A DNA stretch of 64,000 bases, taken from assembly GCF_024609785.1 (NCBI RefSeq), contig NZ_JANHJQ010000008.1, positions 55,723 through 119,722 on the forward strand, written 5' to 3'. The notes below the pieces were generated by a model. It saw nothing but the letters and a program-made list of their open reading frames with translations. It was not told the origin of the DNA and searched no databases. The translations under genes and the position numbers were made by a program. Shown in pieces: positions 8,713-16,751 of this stretch (within the stretch, counting starts at the first letter, position 1; each line of letters begins with the position of its first letter). The stretch is from Pseudalkalibacillus decolorationis. GTDB lineage: Bacteria; Bacillota; Bacilli; Bacillales; Fictibacillaceae.

Positions 8713-10068
8713 TTACTCACCCTTAAGCAAGGCAGCTTGGACTGCATCCTTAAAGATCACCATAACTTCATTCACCTGCTCGCGAGTAATAATAAGCGGT
8801 GGTAGGAATCGGACAACTGAACCATGTCGTCCACCCACCTCAAGAATCAAACCACGGTTGAAACATTCTTTTTGGATTCGGCTTGCAAGTTCAGGATTTG
8901 CTGGATAACTCCCATTTCGTGCTTGTGATTTGTTAGGATCAATTATTTCAGCACCAATCATCAGCCCGCGTCCCCTTACATCACCGATTTCTATAGTCGT
9001 CTGTTGGAGAATTTTCAACGAAGACTGAATGATATCCCCCATCCGCTCTGCATGCTCGGGAAGTTCGTTTTCTTTCACATATTTAAGCGTTGCCGTACCA
9101 GCAGCCATCGCCATTTGATTACCACGGAACGTTCCAATGTGTGCACCCGCACCCCATTGATCTAGGTCCTTATCATAAATGACGACTGACAAAGGAAGGC
9201 TGCCCCCGATTGCTTTTGATAAAACAATCATGTCTGGGACAATCCCAGCATGTTCAAACGCAAAAAACTTTCCTGTTCGGCCGATACCCGTTTGAATTTC
9301 ATCAACGATCAATGGGATTCCACGTTCTTTCGTAATCCTTCTCATTTCTTGCAGCCACTCGATTGGTGCCGGAATTGAACCGCCTTCCCCTTGGACAACT
9401 TCTAAAATCATCGCTGCTGGTGGGAGAATCCCGCTTTCCGGGTCATCGAGCAGGTTCTCAATATAATGGCTGCTAATGTAATGTCCTTCATCACCACTCA
9501 TCCCAAATGGGCACCGGTATGCATAGGGGTATGGGAGAAAGTGAACATCCGGCATTAATCCTTGAACTTTTTGCTTCGGACCCAAATTACCGCTTATCGC
9601 CATCGTTCCATGTGTAGCACCGTGATAACCTCCTTGAAAAGAAAGGATACTTCGGTTACCTGTTGCAGTTTTAGCCAGTTTCATTGCTGCTTCAATCGCA
9701 TCTCCACCTGTTGGACCGCAAAACTGGATTTTCGCACGCTCTGCAAATCCGACAGGAAGATTCGAATAGATTTCGTTGACGAATTCTTCTTTTACAGGGG
9801 TCGTAATGTCTAATGTATGTAGAGGACGTTTATCACGGATCACCGTTTCCATTGCTTCAATAACAACTGGGTGATTGTGACCTAACGCCAACGTTCCAGC
9901 CCCCGCTAAACAATCATAGTAACGTTTCCCATCAACATCTGTTACAAAGATCCCCTCCGCTTCTTCGATTGCAATTGGAATTCTTCGAGGATAAGATCTA
10001 GCATTGGATTCGCGACGCTCTTGTTGATCCAATAATGAACGATTCGTTGCTTGTTCTTTTATAGTCAT
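8713..10068 (-). CDS. Diaminobutyrate-2-oxoglutarate aminotransferase (RhbA/Dat type)
   Basis: A 451-residue class III aminotransferase. VDEIQTGIGRTGKFFAFEH carries the PLP-contacting Asp, and the Schiff-base lysine is in MIVLSKAIGGSLPLSVVIYD. The N-terminal text SYPRRIPIAIEEAEGIFVTD and LAGAGTLALGHNHP is typical of diaminobutyrate aminotransferases. It makes L-2,4-diaminobutyrate from aspartate semialdehyde with glutamate as donor, the entry step of the pathway. It is the first gene of the operon; an AAAGGGAG site precedes the ATG, and two Fur boxes lie 23-83 bp upstream. Ectoine EctB is the nearest alternative, but no ectA or ectC is present. Confidence 0.93.
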   Translation of the reverse strand: MTIKEQATNRSLLDQQERRESNARSYPRRIPIAIEEAEGIFVTDVDGKRYYDCLAGAGTLALGHNHPVVIEAMETVIRDKRPLHTLDITTPVKEEFVNEIYSNLPVGFAERAKIQFCGPTGGDAIEAAMKLAKTATGNRSILSFQGGYHGATHGTMAISGNLGPKQKVQGLMPDVHFLPYPYAYRCPFGMSGDEGHYISSHYIENLLDDPESGILPPAAMILEVVQGEGGSIPAPIEWLQEMRRITKERGIPLIVDEIQTGIGRTGKFFAFEHAGIVPDMIVLSKAIGGSLPLSVVIYDKDLDQWGAGAHIGTFRGNQMAMAAGTATLKYVKENELPEHAERMGDIIQSSLKILQQTTIEIGDVRGRGLMIGAEIIDPNKSQARNGSYPANPELASRIQKECFNRGLILEVGGRHGSVVRFLPPLIITREQVNEVMVIFKDAVQAALLKGE

Positions 10069-10090
10069 ATGAAAACTCCCTTTCGTAATT

Positions 10091-10109
10091 GATAATCATT
10101 TTCAATAAG
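10091..10109 (-). promoter_or_regulatory. Fur box, proximal
   Basis: GATAATCATTTTCAATAAG matches about 14 of 19 positions of the Fur consensus and sits 23 bp upstream of the aminotransferase start, between it and the stronger distal box. Occupancy would block the siderophore operon promoter under iron-replete conditions. Confidence 0.75.
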
Positions 10110-10132
10110 CGCTTTCCTCAACTACCTTAAAT

Positions 10133-10151
10133 GATAATGATTATCATCGTC
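10133..10151 (-). promoter_or_regulatory. Fur box, distal, near-consensus
   Basis: GATAATGATTATCATCGTC matches about 17 of 19 positions of the Fur consensus, with a perfect central ATGATTATCAT-type dyad. Read on the minus strand, it overlaps TTGACG, a plausible -35 hexamer. A third weak dyad, TGAGAACTATTCTCA, follows at about 10161-10175. Confidence 0.88.
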
Positions 10152-10277
10152 AATGAACCTTGAGAACTATTCTCAATTATCTCCTGTCCATTATCAACCT
10201 TCCGAATAGGTATATCGACCTTGTTATGTTCCAATTTAATTTCTAAAAATGCTCAAATAAAAAGGTTATTTTCTGCA

Positions 10278-10316
10278 AAAAAAAAAACACACTACCCGGT
10301 TATGAGTAGTGCGTTT
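10278..10316 (-). terminator. Rho-independent terminator after the glnHPQ-type operon
   Basis: On the minus strand the stem GCACTAC / GTAGTG with a CCGGTTATGA-type loop is followed by a run of T residues (the A run at about 10279-10290 on the plus strand). It lies about 130 bp beyond the ATPase stop codon, upstream of the siderophore promoter region. Confidence 0.75.
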
Positions 10317-10441
10317 CCTATTATTTTATAAAATTTAACAGTTAAAACTCATCGATTTTCTTATTTTGAAATAGTAATTAGATACACATCTAACAAATAG
10401 GCCTTTTGACCCTCATTCTTTTACTACTATACATCTATTTC

Positions 10442-11170
10442 TTAAAGAACTTTACTTAAGAAGGCCTTTGTCCGCTCATGCTGAGGATTACCGAACAGTT
10501 CGTGCGGGACGTTTTCTTCCACAATAAATCCACCGTCCATGAAGATTACTCGATCCCCTACCTCCCTTGCGAATCCCATTTCGTGTGTTACGACTACCAT
10601 CGTCATACCTTCTTGAGCAAGCTGTTTCATAACCTCAAGAACATCCCCAACCATTTCTGGGTCAAGTGCTGATGTAGGCTCATCAAACAACATGATTTTT
10701 GGATCCATCGCAAGTGCTCGAGCAATCGCAACACGTTGTTTTTGACCACCAGATAATTCACCTGGGTAACTGTTAGCCTTCTCACTTAAGCCGACCTTTT
10801 CCAATAACCCGAGTGCCTTTTCCTTTGCTGCGGTTTTAGATTGAGATTTGACTTTAATCGGAGAAAGTGTAATGTTTTCAAGAACCGTTTTATGAGGGAA
10901 AAGATTAAACTGCTGGAACACCATTCCAACTTCCTGACGAACCTGATTGATTTTCACATTTTTGTCTGTAATGTCATGGCCGTTAATAATCACATGACCG
11001 CCTGTAATTTCTTCAAGACGGTTTAAACAACGAAGAAATGTACTCTTACCAGATCCTGAAGGACCAATAACGCAAACCACTTCTTGCTCTTTCACTTCCG
11101 CATTAATATCCTTAAGGACCTCGAGATCCCCAAATGATTTCTTTAGATTGTTTACTTGAATCATACTCAT
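10442..11170 (-). CDS. glnQ: Polar amino-acid ABC transporter ATPase (GlnQ type)
   Basis: A 242-residue ABC ATPase with all motifs: Walker [11 protein letters not shown]-loop [16 protein letters not shown], signature LSGGQKQR, Walker [13 protein letters not shown] and the H-loop in [13 protein letters not shown]. The PHKTVLENI and HEMGFAREV wording is diagnostic of the polar amino-acid (PAAT) importers. It powers uptake through the adjacent permease; its ATG overlaps the permease stop as ATGA. Glutamine is the usual assignment in Bacillus, but arginine, histidine or cystine importers look alike, so the symbol is a family label. Confidence 0.9.
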   Translation of the reverse strand: MSMIQVNNLKKSFGDLEVLKDINAEVKEQEVVCVIGPSGSGKSTFLRCLNRLEEITGGHVIINGHDITDKNVKINQVRQEVGMVFQQFNLFPHKTVLENITLSPIKVKSQSKTAAKEKALGLLEKVGLSEKANSYPGELSGGQKQRVAIARALAMDPKIMLFDEPTSALDPEMVGDVLEVMKQLAQEGMTMVVVTHEMGFAREVGDRVIFMDGGFIVEENVPHELFGNPQHERTKAFLSKVL

Positions 11171-11811
11171 CGGAGTTCAAATCTCCTTTCCATATAGTTT
11201 GCTAGAATTGATAAAATATAAATGACAATAAAGTAGATTATACCGACCGCAAACCAAATCTTAAACGGTTCAAATGTAGCAGCCATCTGAACCTCACCAC
11301 GTTGAGTTAAGTCGGCAATACCGATGATTGAAAGCAATGATGTATCCTTAAGACTGATGATCGATTGGTTCGTAAACGCAGGAAGCATTCTTCTGAATGC
11401 CTGTGGCAAAACAATATAACGCATATTCTGACCACCCGATAAACCAAGGGATCTTGCTGCCTCACTTTGCCCCTTATCAATCGACATGATCCCTGCACGA
11501 ATAATCTCGGCCAAGTAGGCACCTGCATTAATCGCAACCGTCACTATCCCAGCTGTTATACTGTCCATCGATACCCATTCAAGTGAGTTAAGTCCAAAGT
11601 AAATAAAGAACAATTGCACGATAAACGGTGTCCCGCGAATGGCATCAATAAAGAATGTCGCTATCCAGTTTAATATTTTCAAAGGTGCTAAACGGAACAA
11701 AGCCATAACAAGGCCAATAATAAATCCTATAATAAGGGCAATAATGAAAACATAAAGTGTGGTCTTTAGACCTTCTAATAAATACGGTAATGCTTCTATA
11801 ATTGTATCCAT
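11167..11811 (-). CDS. glnP: Polar amino-acid ABC transporter permease (GlnP/HisM type)
   Basis: A 214-residue inner-membrane permease with about five hydrophobic helices. The EAA loop is [31 protein letters not shown], the ATPase docking site of PAAT permeases, and the N-terminal [20 protein letters not shown] is the standard first helix. The start is the ATG at 11809-11811 with a GAAAGGAGAGG site upstream. It lies downstream of the binding-protein gene but separated from it by a hairpin and a 93-bp repeat element, an arrangement that usually lowers permease levels relative to the binding protein. Confidence 0.9.
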   Translation of the reverse strand: MDTIIEALPYLLEGLKTTLYVFIIALIIGFIIGLVMALFRLAPLKILNWIATFFIDAIRGTPFIVQLFFIYFGLNSLEWVSMDSITAGIVTVAINAGAYLAEIIRAGIMSIDKGQSEAARSLGLSGGQNMRYIVLPQAFRRMLPAFTNQSIISLKDTSLLSIIGIADLTQRGEVQMAATFEPFKIWFAVGIIYFIVIYILSILANYMERRFELR

Positions 11812-11832
11812 TTTTCCCTCTCCTTTCAAAAA

Positions 11833-11861
11833 AGAAAACGCGCTACTCGCGCGTTTCTTTT
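11833..11861 (-). terminator. Intra-operon terminator or attenuator hairpin
   Basis: On the minus strand the perfect stem ACGCGC / GCGCGT with a five-base loop is followed by TTTCTTTTTT, giving an intrinsic terminator between the binding-protein and permease genes. The permease ribosome site follows directly. It probably terminates a fraction of transcripts. Confidence 0.7.
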
Positions 11862-11862
11862 A

Positions 11863-11955
11863 CACGTTAAGAAAGTATAAAAATACTTTCTATAGTATAA
11901 GCGCAACTAAGGCGATCGCCTGCGCTAAGGCTTGGCGCTAGCCAAGTTTTCTTTA
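11863..11955 (+). repeat. 93-bp three-hairpin repeat element, copy 1
   Basis: Begins CACGTTAAGAAAGTATA and ends TTTTCTTTA. Internal stems are AGAAAGTA / TACTTTCT, a GCGCA...TGCGC stem enclosing the palindrome GGCGATCGCC, and CTTGGC GCTA GCCAAG. Near-identical copies are at 14236-14330, 29699-29790 and 58224-58316. This copy lies between the binding-protein and permease genes. Confidence 0.9.
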
Positions 11956-11966
11956 AACTTTACGAT

Positions 11967-12740
11967 TTATTCCCCGAGGTAAGTTTTAAGTATCTCGTCA
12001 TATTTACCGCTTTCTTTCAGCTCTGCGAGACCTTTATTAATCTTTTCTAACACATCTTTATTTTCACCTTTAAGAACTGCGATCCCATATTGGTCACCAT
12101 TTAGACGATCCCCAACAATTTCAAGTCCAAGATCTTTTTGTTTGATTGCATATGCGATTACTGGATAATCCTCAATTAACGCGTCGGCGTTACCGTTCGC
12201 GACTTCCTGGAACATAGATGGACTATCGTTAAACTGCGTGAGTTCAATGCCTAGTTTATCTTTGTTTTCTAAGGCATAAGTGGCACCCGTTGTTCCCTTT
12301 TTAACGGCTACTGTTTTTCCTTTAAGGTCATCAACTGATTTAATTTCAGAGTTACCTTCTTTTACTACAAGACTTAAACCAGCATCAAAGTATGGATCTG
12401 AGAAATCCACTACCTTTTTACGCTTGTCCGTGATACTCATTCCTGCAATTGCGATATCTAGCTCACCAGCTTGTAGTGCTGGAATGATACCCCCAAAATC
12501 CATCGGTTTCAATTCAATTTCAAAGCCTTGGTTTTTCGCAATTGCTTTGATTAAATCAATATCGATTCCCTTGTACTCTCCACCTTCTTTAAACTCAAAT
12601 GGTGGGTAAGTCGTATCCACTCCGACTTTGTATACCTTGCCTTCTTCACCACCGCCAGCGTTTTCTCCTTCTGAAGAACCACACGCCGCTAATACAAGCG
12701 ATAGAATGAGAAATAATGAGATAAAACTAAACTTTTTCAT
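11967..12740 (-). CDS. glnH: Polar amino-acid ABC transporter substrate-binding lipoprotein (GlnH type)
   Basis: A 257-residue solute-binding protein (SBP_bac_3). It has a lipoprotein signal with the lipobox LAAC at residues 17-20, so it is anchored outside the membrane. VGVDTTYPPFEFKEGGEYKGIDIDL is the ligand-binding start, with DIAIAGMSITDKRKKVVDFSDPYF typical for amino-acid binders. The ATG at 12738-12740 with GGGAGG is chosen; the reading frame extends further upstream without a ribosome site. It is the first gene of the importer operon. Ligand is probably glutamine or another polar amino acid, not proved. Confidence 0.9.
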   Translation of the reverse strand: MKKFSFISLFLILSLVLAACGSSEGENAGGGEEGKVYKVGVDTTYPPFEFKEGGEYKGIDIDLIKAIAKNQGFEIELKPMDFGGIIPALQAGELDIAIAGMSITDKRKKVVDFSDPYFDAGLSLVVKEGNSEIKSVDDLKGKTVAVKKGTTGATYALENKDKLGIELTQFNDSPSMFQEVANGNADALIEDYPVIAYAIKQKDLGLEIVGDRLNGDQYGIAVLKGENKDVLEKINKGLAELKESGKYDEILKTYLGE

Positions 12741-13003
12741 ACATTGACCTCCCTTTAAGATGTTCGTAATTTCAATTAAATCGTAACAATTTTGTAACAA
12801 CTAGTTATAAATATACCATAGAATTAATTTTCTTGAAACTCTGATATCTTTGTTAAGTCAAACTATTCTCCTACTTAATGTATACATACCCTATCCATTT
12901 ACACATGATATTTTAAAATAGAACAGCTAGCCCTTTCACTAATTTTCTACTTATAAAGACAAAATGTTATGATTGGGTCAGATTATTCTGTGGAGGCTTT
13001 ACA

Positions 13004-14080
13004 ATGGTAAAAATAAATCGAAATGACCCGTGTCCGTGTGGCAGCGGAAAAAAGTACAAGAAGTGTTGTTTACCTAAAAAAAATAATGTGGTCGATTTTT
13101 TACAAGAGAAACGTGCACGTACTTACCTAACTCTCTTTGACCGCATAATGGAATTTTCGTTTACTGACTATGACAATCAAATAGTCGATTCCATAGAGCG
13201 TAGAATTGACCTATCAATAATTGAAAAAGAATTTCGGGGCAACTTAATGGATGTGTTAATCCTGTGGGCTGTATTCAACTTACCCATATCCTTCAATAAG
13301 ACTCCAACGGAACGATTTAGCGAAATCAAACCCCTCAGCACTGAGGAAGATGAGATTATTAGACAATGGAAGAGCACAAAACCATCCATTTACGTGGTAG
13401 TAAAACATATAAAAGGTCAGCGTTACTATGTTAGTGACTACTGGACGGAAGAACAACAAATTATCAAATTTCCGGAGCTGAAAGATTCATTAGTCGGGTT
13501 GCATTTTTTAGGTTTACTTTTACCTATAGGGGAAAAATCACCACTAATTGTACCGCCGATCTTTTTCCCAAATGAGGACATGTACACTGTATTTAAACTG
13601 GTTGAAGACCTTAAACGAGATCAGCAATTAGATACTATACCTGAAACAATCAATTCGAACTTTCCAGAGGTAGCTTTATATGTACATTCGCTTACAGTAG
13701 GTTTGAGCATAAGTGAGGAATTAGAAAGCTTCGAGGAATTTGAGGAATTATCCTACACTGAAGAATCGGTCATTCACTTGTTCAATGAAAACACAGAAAG
13801 CGTGTATCCTGACGACTTAAGGTATACAATCAATAAAATATGGGCACGTTTTTGTAAGTTCACCCAGCCACAAATCAGAAAACCAGAGGCATTTACGGCA
13901 ACATTGGAATATTTAGTAGATCAATACTACGGGACTGGATCGTTAACCCAATCGAAGCTGGGAAGAAAATACAATGTGTCCCCATCAACCATCTCAAACC
14001 GGTATAAAGAAATAATAGAGGTTTTGAGTATAATAGGCATCCAATCCGACAACGGTGAAAATAAAAATAGCCTTAAATAG
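13004..14080 (+). CDS. SEC-C metal-binding domain protein, function unknown
   Basis: A 358-residue protein starting with a SEC-C motif: NDPCPCGSGKKYKKCC at residues 6-21, the zinc-binding CxCx8CC module found at the end of SecA and in many unrelated proteins. The rest (about 30-290) is acidic and alpha-helical without a recognised family. The C-terminal 60 residues read TQSKLGRKYNVSPSTISNRYKEI, a plausible helix-turn-helix. So a DNA- or nucleic-acid-related role is possible but inferred. A TGGAGG site precedes the ATG. It is monocistronic and divergent from the amino-acid importer. Confidence 0.75.
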   Translation: MVKINRNDPCPCGSGKKYKKCCLPKKNNVVDFLQEKRARTYLTLFDRIMEFSFTDYDNQIVDSIERRIDLSIIEKEFRGNLMDVLILWAVFNLPISFNKTPTERFSEIKPLSTEEDEIIRQWKSTKPSIYVVVKHIKGQRYYVSDYWTEEQQIIKFPELKDSLVGLHFLGLLLPIGEKSPLIVPPIFFPNEDMYTVFKLVEDLKRDQQLDTIPETINSNFPEVALYVHSLTVGLSISEELESFEEFEELSYTEESVIHLFNENTESVYPDDLRYTINKIWARFCKFTQPQIRKPEAFTATLEYLVDQYYGTGSLTQSKLGRKYNVSPSTISNRYKEIIEVLSIIGIQSDNGENKNSLK

Positions 14081-14133
14081 ACAAGTGCGACAAAGAAAAC
14101 GAACACTATTTTGCGCTTTCATATCTTAGTAAA

Positions 14134-14167
14134 AAACCATGTGTCAGGTAGGATACATGGTTCTTTA
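14134..14167 (+). terminator. Terminator after the SEC-C gene
   Basis: AACCATGTGTC and GGATACATGGTT form a stem around a short loop, followed by CTTTACTT. It lies 55 bp after the SEC-C stop. The T tract is short, so strength is uncertain. Confidence 0.6.
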
Positions 14168-14235
14168 CTTCGTATTAAGTTCAGAACTTTCATTAGTCCC
14201 GCAGGTAGTCTAGTTCCTTCTTGGCTACTTTTTTA

Positions 14236-14330
14236 CACGTTAAGAAAGTATATAAAAATACTTTCTATAGTATAAGCGCAACTACGGCGATCACCTGCGC
14301 TAAGGCTTGGCGCTAGCCAAATTTTCTTTA
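14236..14330 (+). repeat. 93-bp three-hairpin repeat element, copy 2 (overlaps prpB end)
   Basis: The same element as copy 1 with a two-base TA insertion in the first hairpin loop. Its right end enters the prpB reading frame: the final nine residues KENLASAKP and the TAG stop of PrpB are encoded by it. Confidence 0.9.
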
Positions 14331-15199
14331 TCCAGCTTTTCATAGTCAAAATAGTGAATGGTCTCATATAGTTGTCTACGGGTTTGCATTTTTTCCGTGT
14401 GTCCCTTTTGAGTACCTATTTGTAACAATTCCGCATACACCAACTCGACTGCCTTTGCAGCAACCCTTAAGGATGTTACGGGATAAATGACCATGCTGTA
14501 CCCAAGAGCTTCAAACTCATCGTCAGTAAAAAACGGTGTTTGACCAAATTCGGTCATGTTAGCGAGGAGTGGTGCTTTGCAATTTTCCTTCATCTTTTTG
14601 AAATCCTCTGCAGTGGTTAGTGCTTCAGGAAAAATCGCATCAGCTCCTGCTTCCAAATAGTAATTCGCCCGGGCAATCGTATCGTCAATCCCTGTTACTG
14701 CTGCAGCATCTGTTCGTGCGATCACTACCAATGAAGGGGCTACTTCTTTTATCACCTTTATTTTCTCAACCATTTCCTGTACCGGGACGAGCCTTTTCCC
14801 ATTCAAATGACCACATTTCTTAGGTAGATCTTGATCTTCAATTTGTACCGCTGCTACCTTTGCTTCAACCATCTCTTTCGCTGCGCGGGCTGTATTCAAA
14901 ATACCACCATATCCGGTATCAATATCCACGAGAATTGGTAGGTTTGTTGCACGGACAAGGTCTCGGGCTCGGTGACTTACCTCGTCTGAGGAAACAATGC
15001 CGAGATCCGGTAATCCACGACTAGCAGTATAAGCAGCACCAGATAAATAAATCGCTTCGAAGCCAATCTGTTTTGCAAGTAGTGCAGACATCCCATCATG
15101 TGCACCAGGTAATTGTAAAATCGGCTTCCGTGTCATCAACGTTCGAAACTGGCTTGATAGCTCCTCTTGAGACACTTCTTTTCCAACAATCCAGCTCAT
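14300..15199 (-). CDS. prpB: 2-methylisocitrate lyase
   Basis: A 299-residue member of the isocitrate lyase/PEP mutase family. Signatures are DIDTGYGG (residues 92-99, metal-binding Asp residues) and KKCGH at about 127-131, the catalytic-loop motif of methylisocitrate lyases. It cleaves 2-methylisocitrate to pyruvate and succinate. The ATG at 15197-15199 is preferred, giving a three-codon-shorter start than the ATG at 15211 that lacks spacing for a ribosome site. The last nine residues lie inside a 93-bp repeat element, so the native C-terminus has been replaced. It follows prpD by 14 bp and ends the tricarboxylate operon. Confidence 0.92.
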   Translation of the reverse strand: MSWIVGKEVSQEELSSQFRTLMTRKPILQLPGAHDGMSALLAKQIGFEAIYLSGAAYTASRGLPDLGIVSSDEVSHRARDLVRATNLPILVDIDTGYGGILNTARAAKEMVEAKVAAVQIEDQDLPKKCGHLNGKRLVPVQEMVEKIKVIKEVAPSLVVIARTDAAAVTGIDDTIARANYYLEAGADAIFPEALTTAEDFKKMKENCKAPLLANMTEFGQTPFFTDDEFEALGYSMVIYPVTSLRVAAKAVELVYAELLQIGTQKGHTEKMQTRRQLYETIHYFDYEKLDKENLASAKP

Positions 15200-15213
15200 A
15201 TCATCACCCATTC

Positions 15214-16656
15214 CTAAATGACAAATTCATTTATAAAATCATGTACGTTCATTGCTTCAAGTACTTTTTGATCTTCACACATCTGATAGATTCGCTCGCT
15301 TTTTTGTCCTGGAAAACGAGTTTCAAGATTCATATAAAACTTTTGTAATAGGAGCGGGATCCCTTCATTTCTACGGAACTTGTGTCCGATCGGATAGTCC
15401 ACAGCAACTTTATCTGTACTGGTTCCGTCTTTAAAGAAAACCTGAACCGCATTCCCTATGGAGCGTTTCTCTTCGTCTAAATATTCTCTCGTATAGCGTT
15501 CATCCTCAAGAACCTCCATCTTATTACGTAACTGGTCGATGCGAGGATCGTTTGCCGTAGCATCCTCATAATCCTCAGCCATAACCGTTCCAAAAATCAA
15601 TCCGAGTGCTGTAATATATTGAAGGCAATGATCCCGGTCAGCAGGGTTCGTTAACGGACCTTGTTTATCAATAATCCGAATTGCGGATTCCTGTGTCCAG
15701 ATTTTCACTTTATCGATCTCATCAATCCTTCCTTTAACATCATCATGTAATAAGATCGAACATTCCGCTGCTGTTTGGGCGTGAAATTCGGCGGGGTACG
15801 AAATTTTGAATAAGATATTTTCAATCACATATGATTCTAAAGGTTGACTTAACGTAATGTTTTCACCGCCAAATAACACATCTTGAAATCCCCATTTTGG
15901 AGCTGTCAAAGCGGTTTGATAGCCCATTTCACCTTTTAGGGCCATTAATGCAAAGCGAACTCCACGGCTTGTTGCGTCTCCTGCTGCCCATGACTTTCTT
16001 GATCCCGTATTTGGGTAGTGGCGATAAGTCCGTAAGCTGGAGCTATCGATCCACGCATTGGATACTGCATTAATCACTTCTTGCTTTGTCCCACTAAGCA
16101 TCGCCGTTACGACCGCTGTGGTAGCCACCTTTACAAATAAAACGTGATCGAGCCCGTGACGATTCAAGCTATTCGTTAGTGCAAGAACCCCTTGAATTTC
16201 ATGTGCTTTCACAATCGCGTTCAATACACTTTCCATTGTTAACGGCTCATTGCCTTCGGAAATCCGCTTTCGACTAATATAGTCAGCAGTTGCTAAAATC
16301 CCGCCAATATTATCAGAAGGATGTCCCCACTCTGCAGCCAGCCAGGTATCATTGTAATCCAGCCAGCGAATCATACAGCCAATGTTAAAAGCCGCATGAA
16401 CCGGGTCCAGCTCAAATTGCGTCCCCGGCACTCTGCTTCCGTTCGGGACAACCATTCCCGGGACGATTGGGCCTAGATGTTTCGTGCATTCGGGATGCCG
16501 CAGTGCCAAAAAACCGCAGCCTAACGTATCCATCAAAACGTATCTTGCTGTCTCCAGCGCCTTTTCACTTGTGATTTTTTTATTGACGGCATATTCAGCA
16601 ATCTTCTCCAACAGTTCATCAGTTTCACTCGATTGTTTCGTCTCTAACGTTTGCAT
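15214..16656 (-). CDS. prpD: 2-methylcitrate dehydratase (MmgE/PrpD family)
   Basis: A protein of about 480 residues with PrpD features: [23 protein letters not shown] (the active-site Asp/His region near 115-140), [35 protein letters not shown] and [15 protein letters not shown]. It dehydrates 2-methylcitrate to 2-methylaconitate in the methylcitrate cycle. The ATG at 16654-16656 is used, with AAAGGTGG upstream. It lies between the TctA transporter gene and prpB. No methylcitrate synthase (prpC/mmgD) or aconitase-type gene is in the window, so the substrate may come from outside the cell or from a distant locus. Confidence 0.92.
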   Translation of the reverse strand: MQTLETKQSSETDELLEKIAEYAVNKKITSEKALETARYVLMDTLGCGFLALRHPECTKHLGPIVPGMVVPNGSRVPGTQFELDPVHAAFNIGCMIRWLDYNDTWLAAEWGHPSDNIGGILATADYISRKRISEGNEPLTMESVLNAIVKAHEIQGVLALTNSLNRHGLDHVLFVKVATTAVVTAMLSGTKQEVINAVSNAWIDSSSLRTYRHYPNTGSRKSWAAGDATSRGVRFALMALKGEMGYQTALTAPKWGFQDVLFGGENITLSQPLESYVIENILFKISYPAEFHAQTAAECSILLHDDVKGRIDEIDKVKIWTQESAIRIIDKQGPLTNPADRDHCLQYITALGLIFGTVMAEDYEDATANDPRIDQLRNKMEVLEDERYTREYLDEEKRSIGNAVQVFFKDGTSTDKVAVDYPIGHKFRRNEGIPLLLQKFYMNLETRFPGQKSERIYQMCEDQKVLEAMNVHDFINEFVI

Positions 16657-16751
16657 CTGTCTTACGCCCACCTTTCAATCTTTACAAAAATGCTAGATTT
16701 AATTTACTTATCGCTTTGAATCACCGCAGGATAGGACCATTATTTTAAATG

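Noticed and set aside
8713-10068. Ectoine EctB as an alternative call
   Set aside because: No ectA or ectC adjoins; the decarboxylase and siderophore synthetases adjoin instead, with Fur control.
13004-14080. SecA fragment
   Set aside because: Only the SEC-C motif is shared, it is at the N-terminus, and no SecA motor motifs are present.
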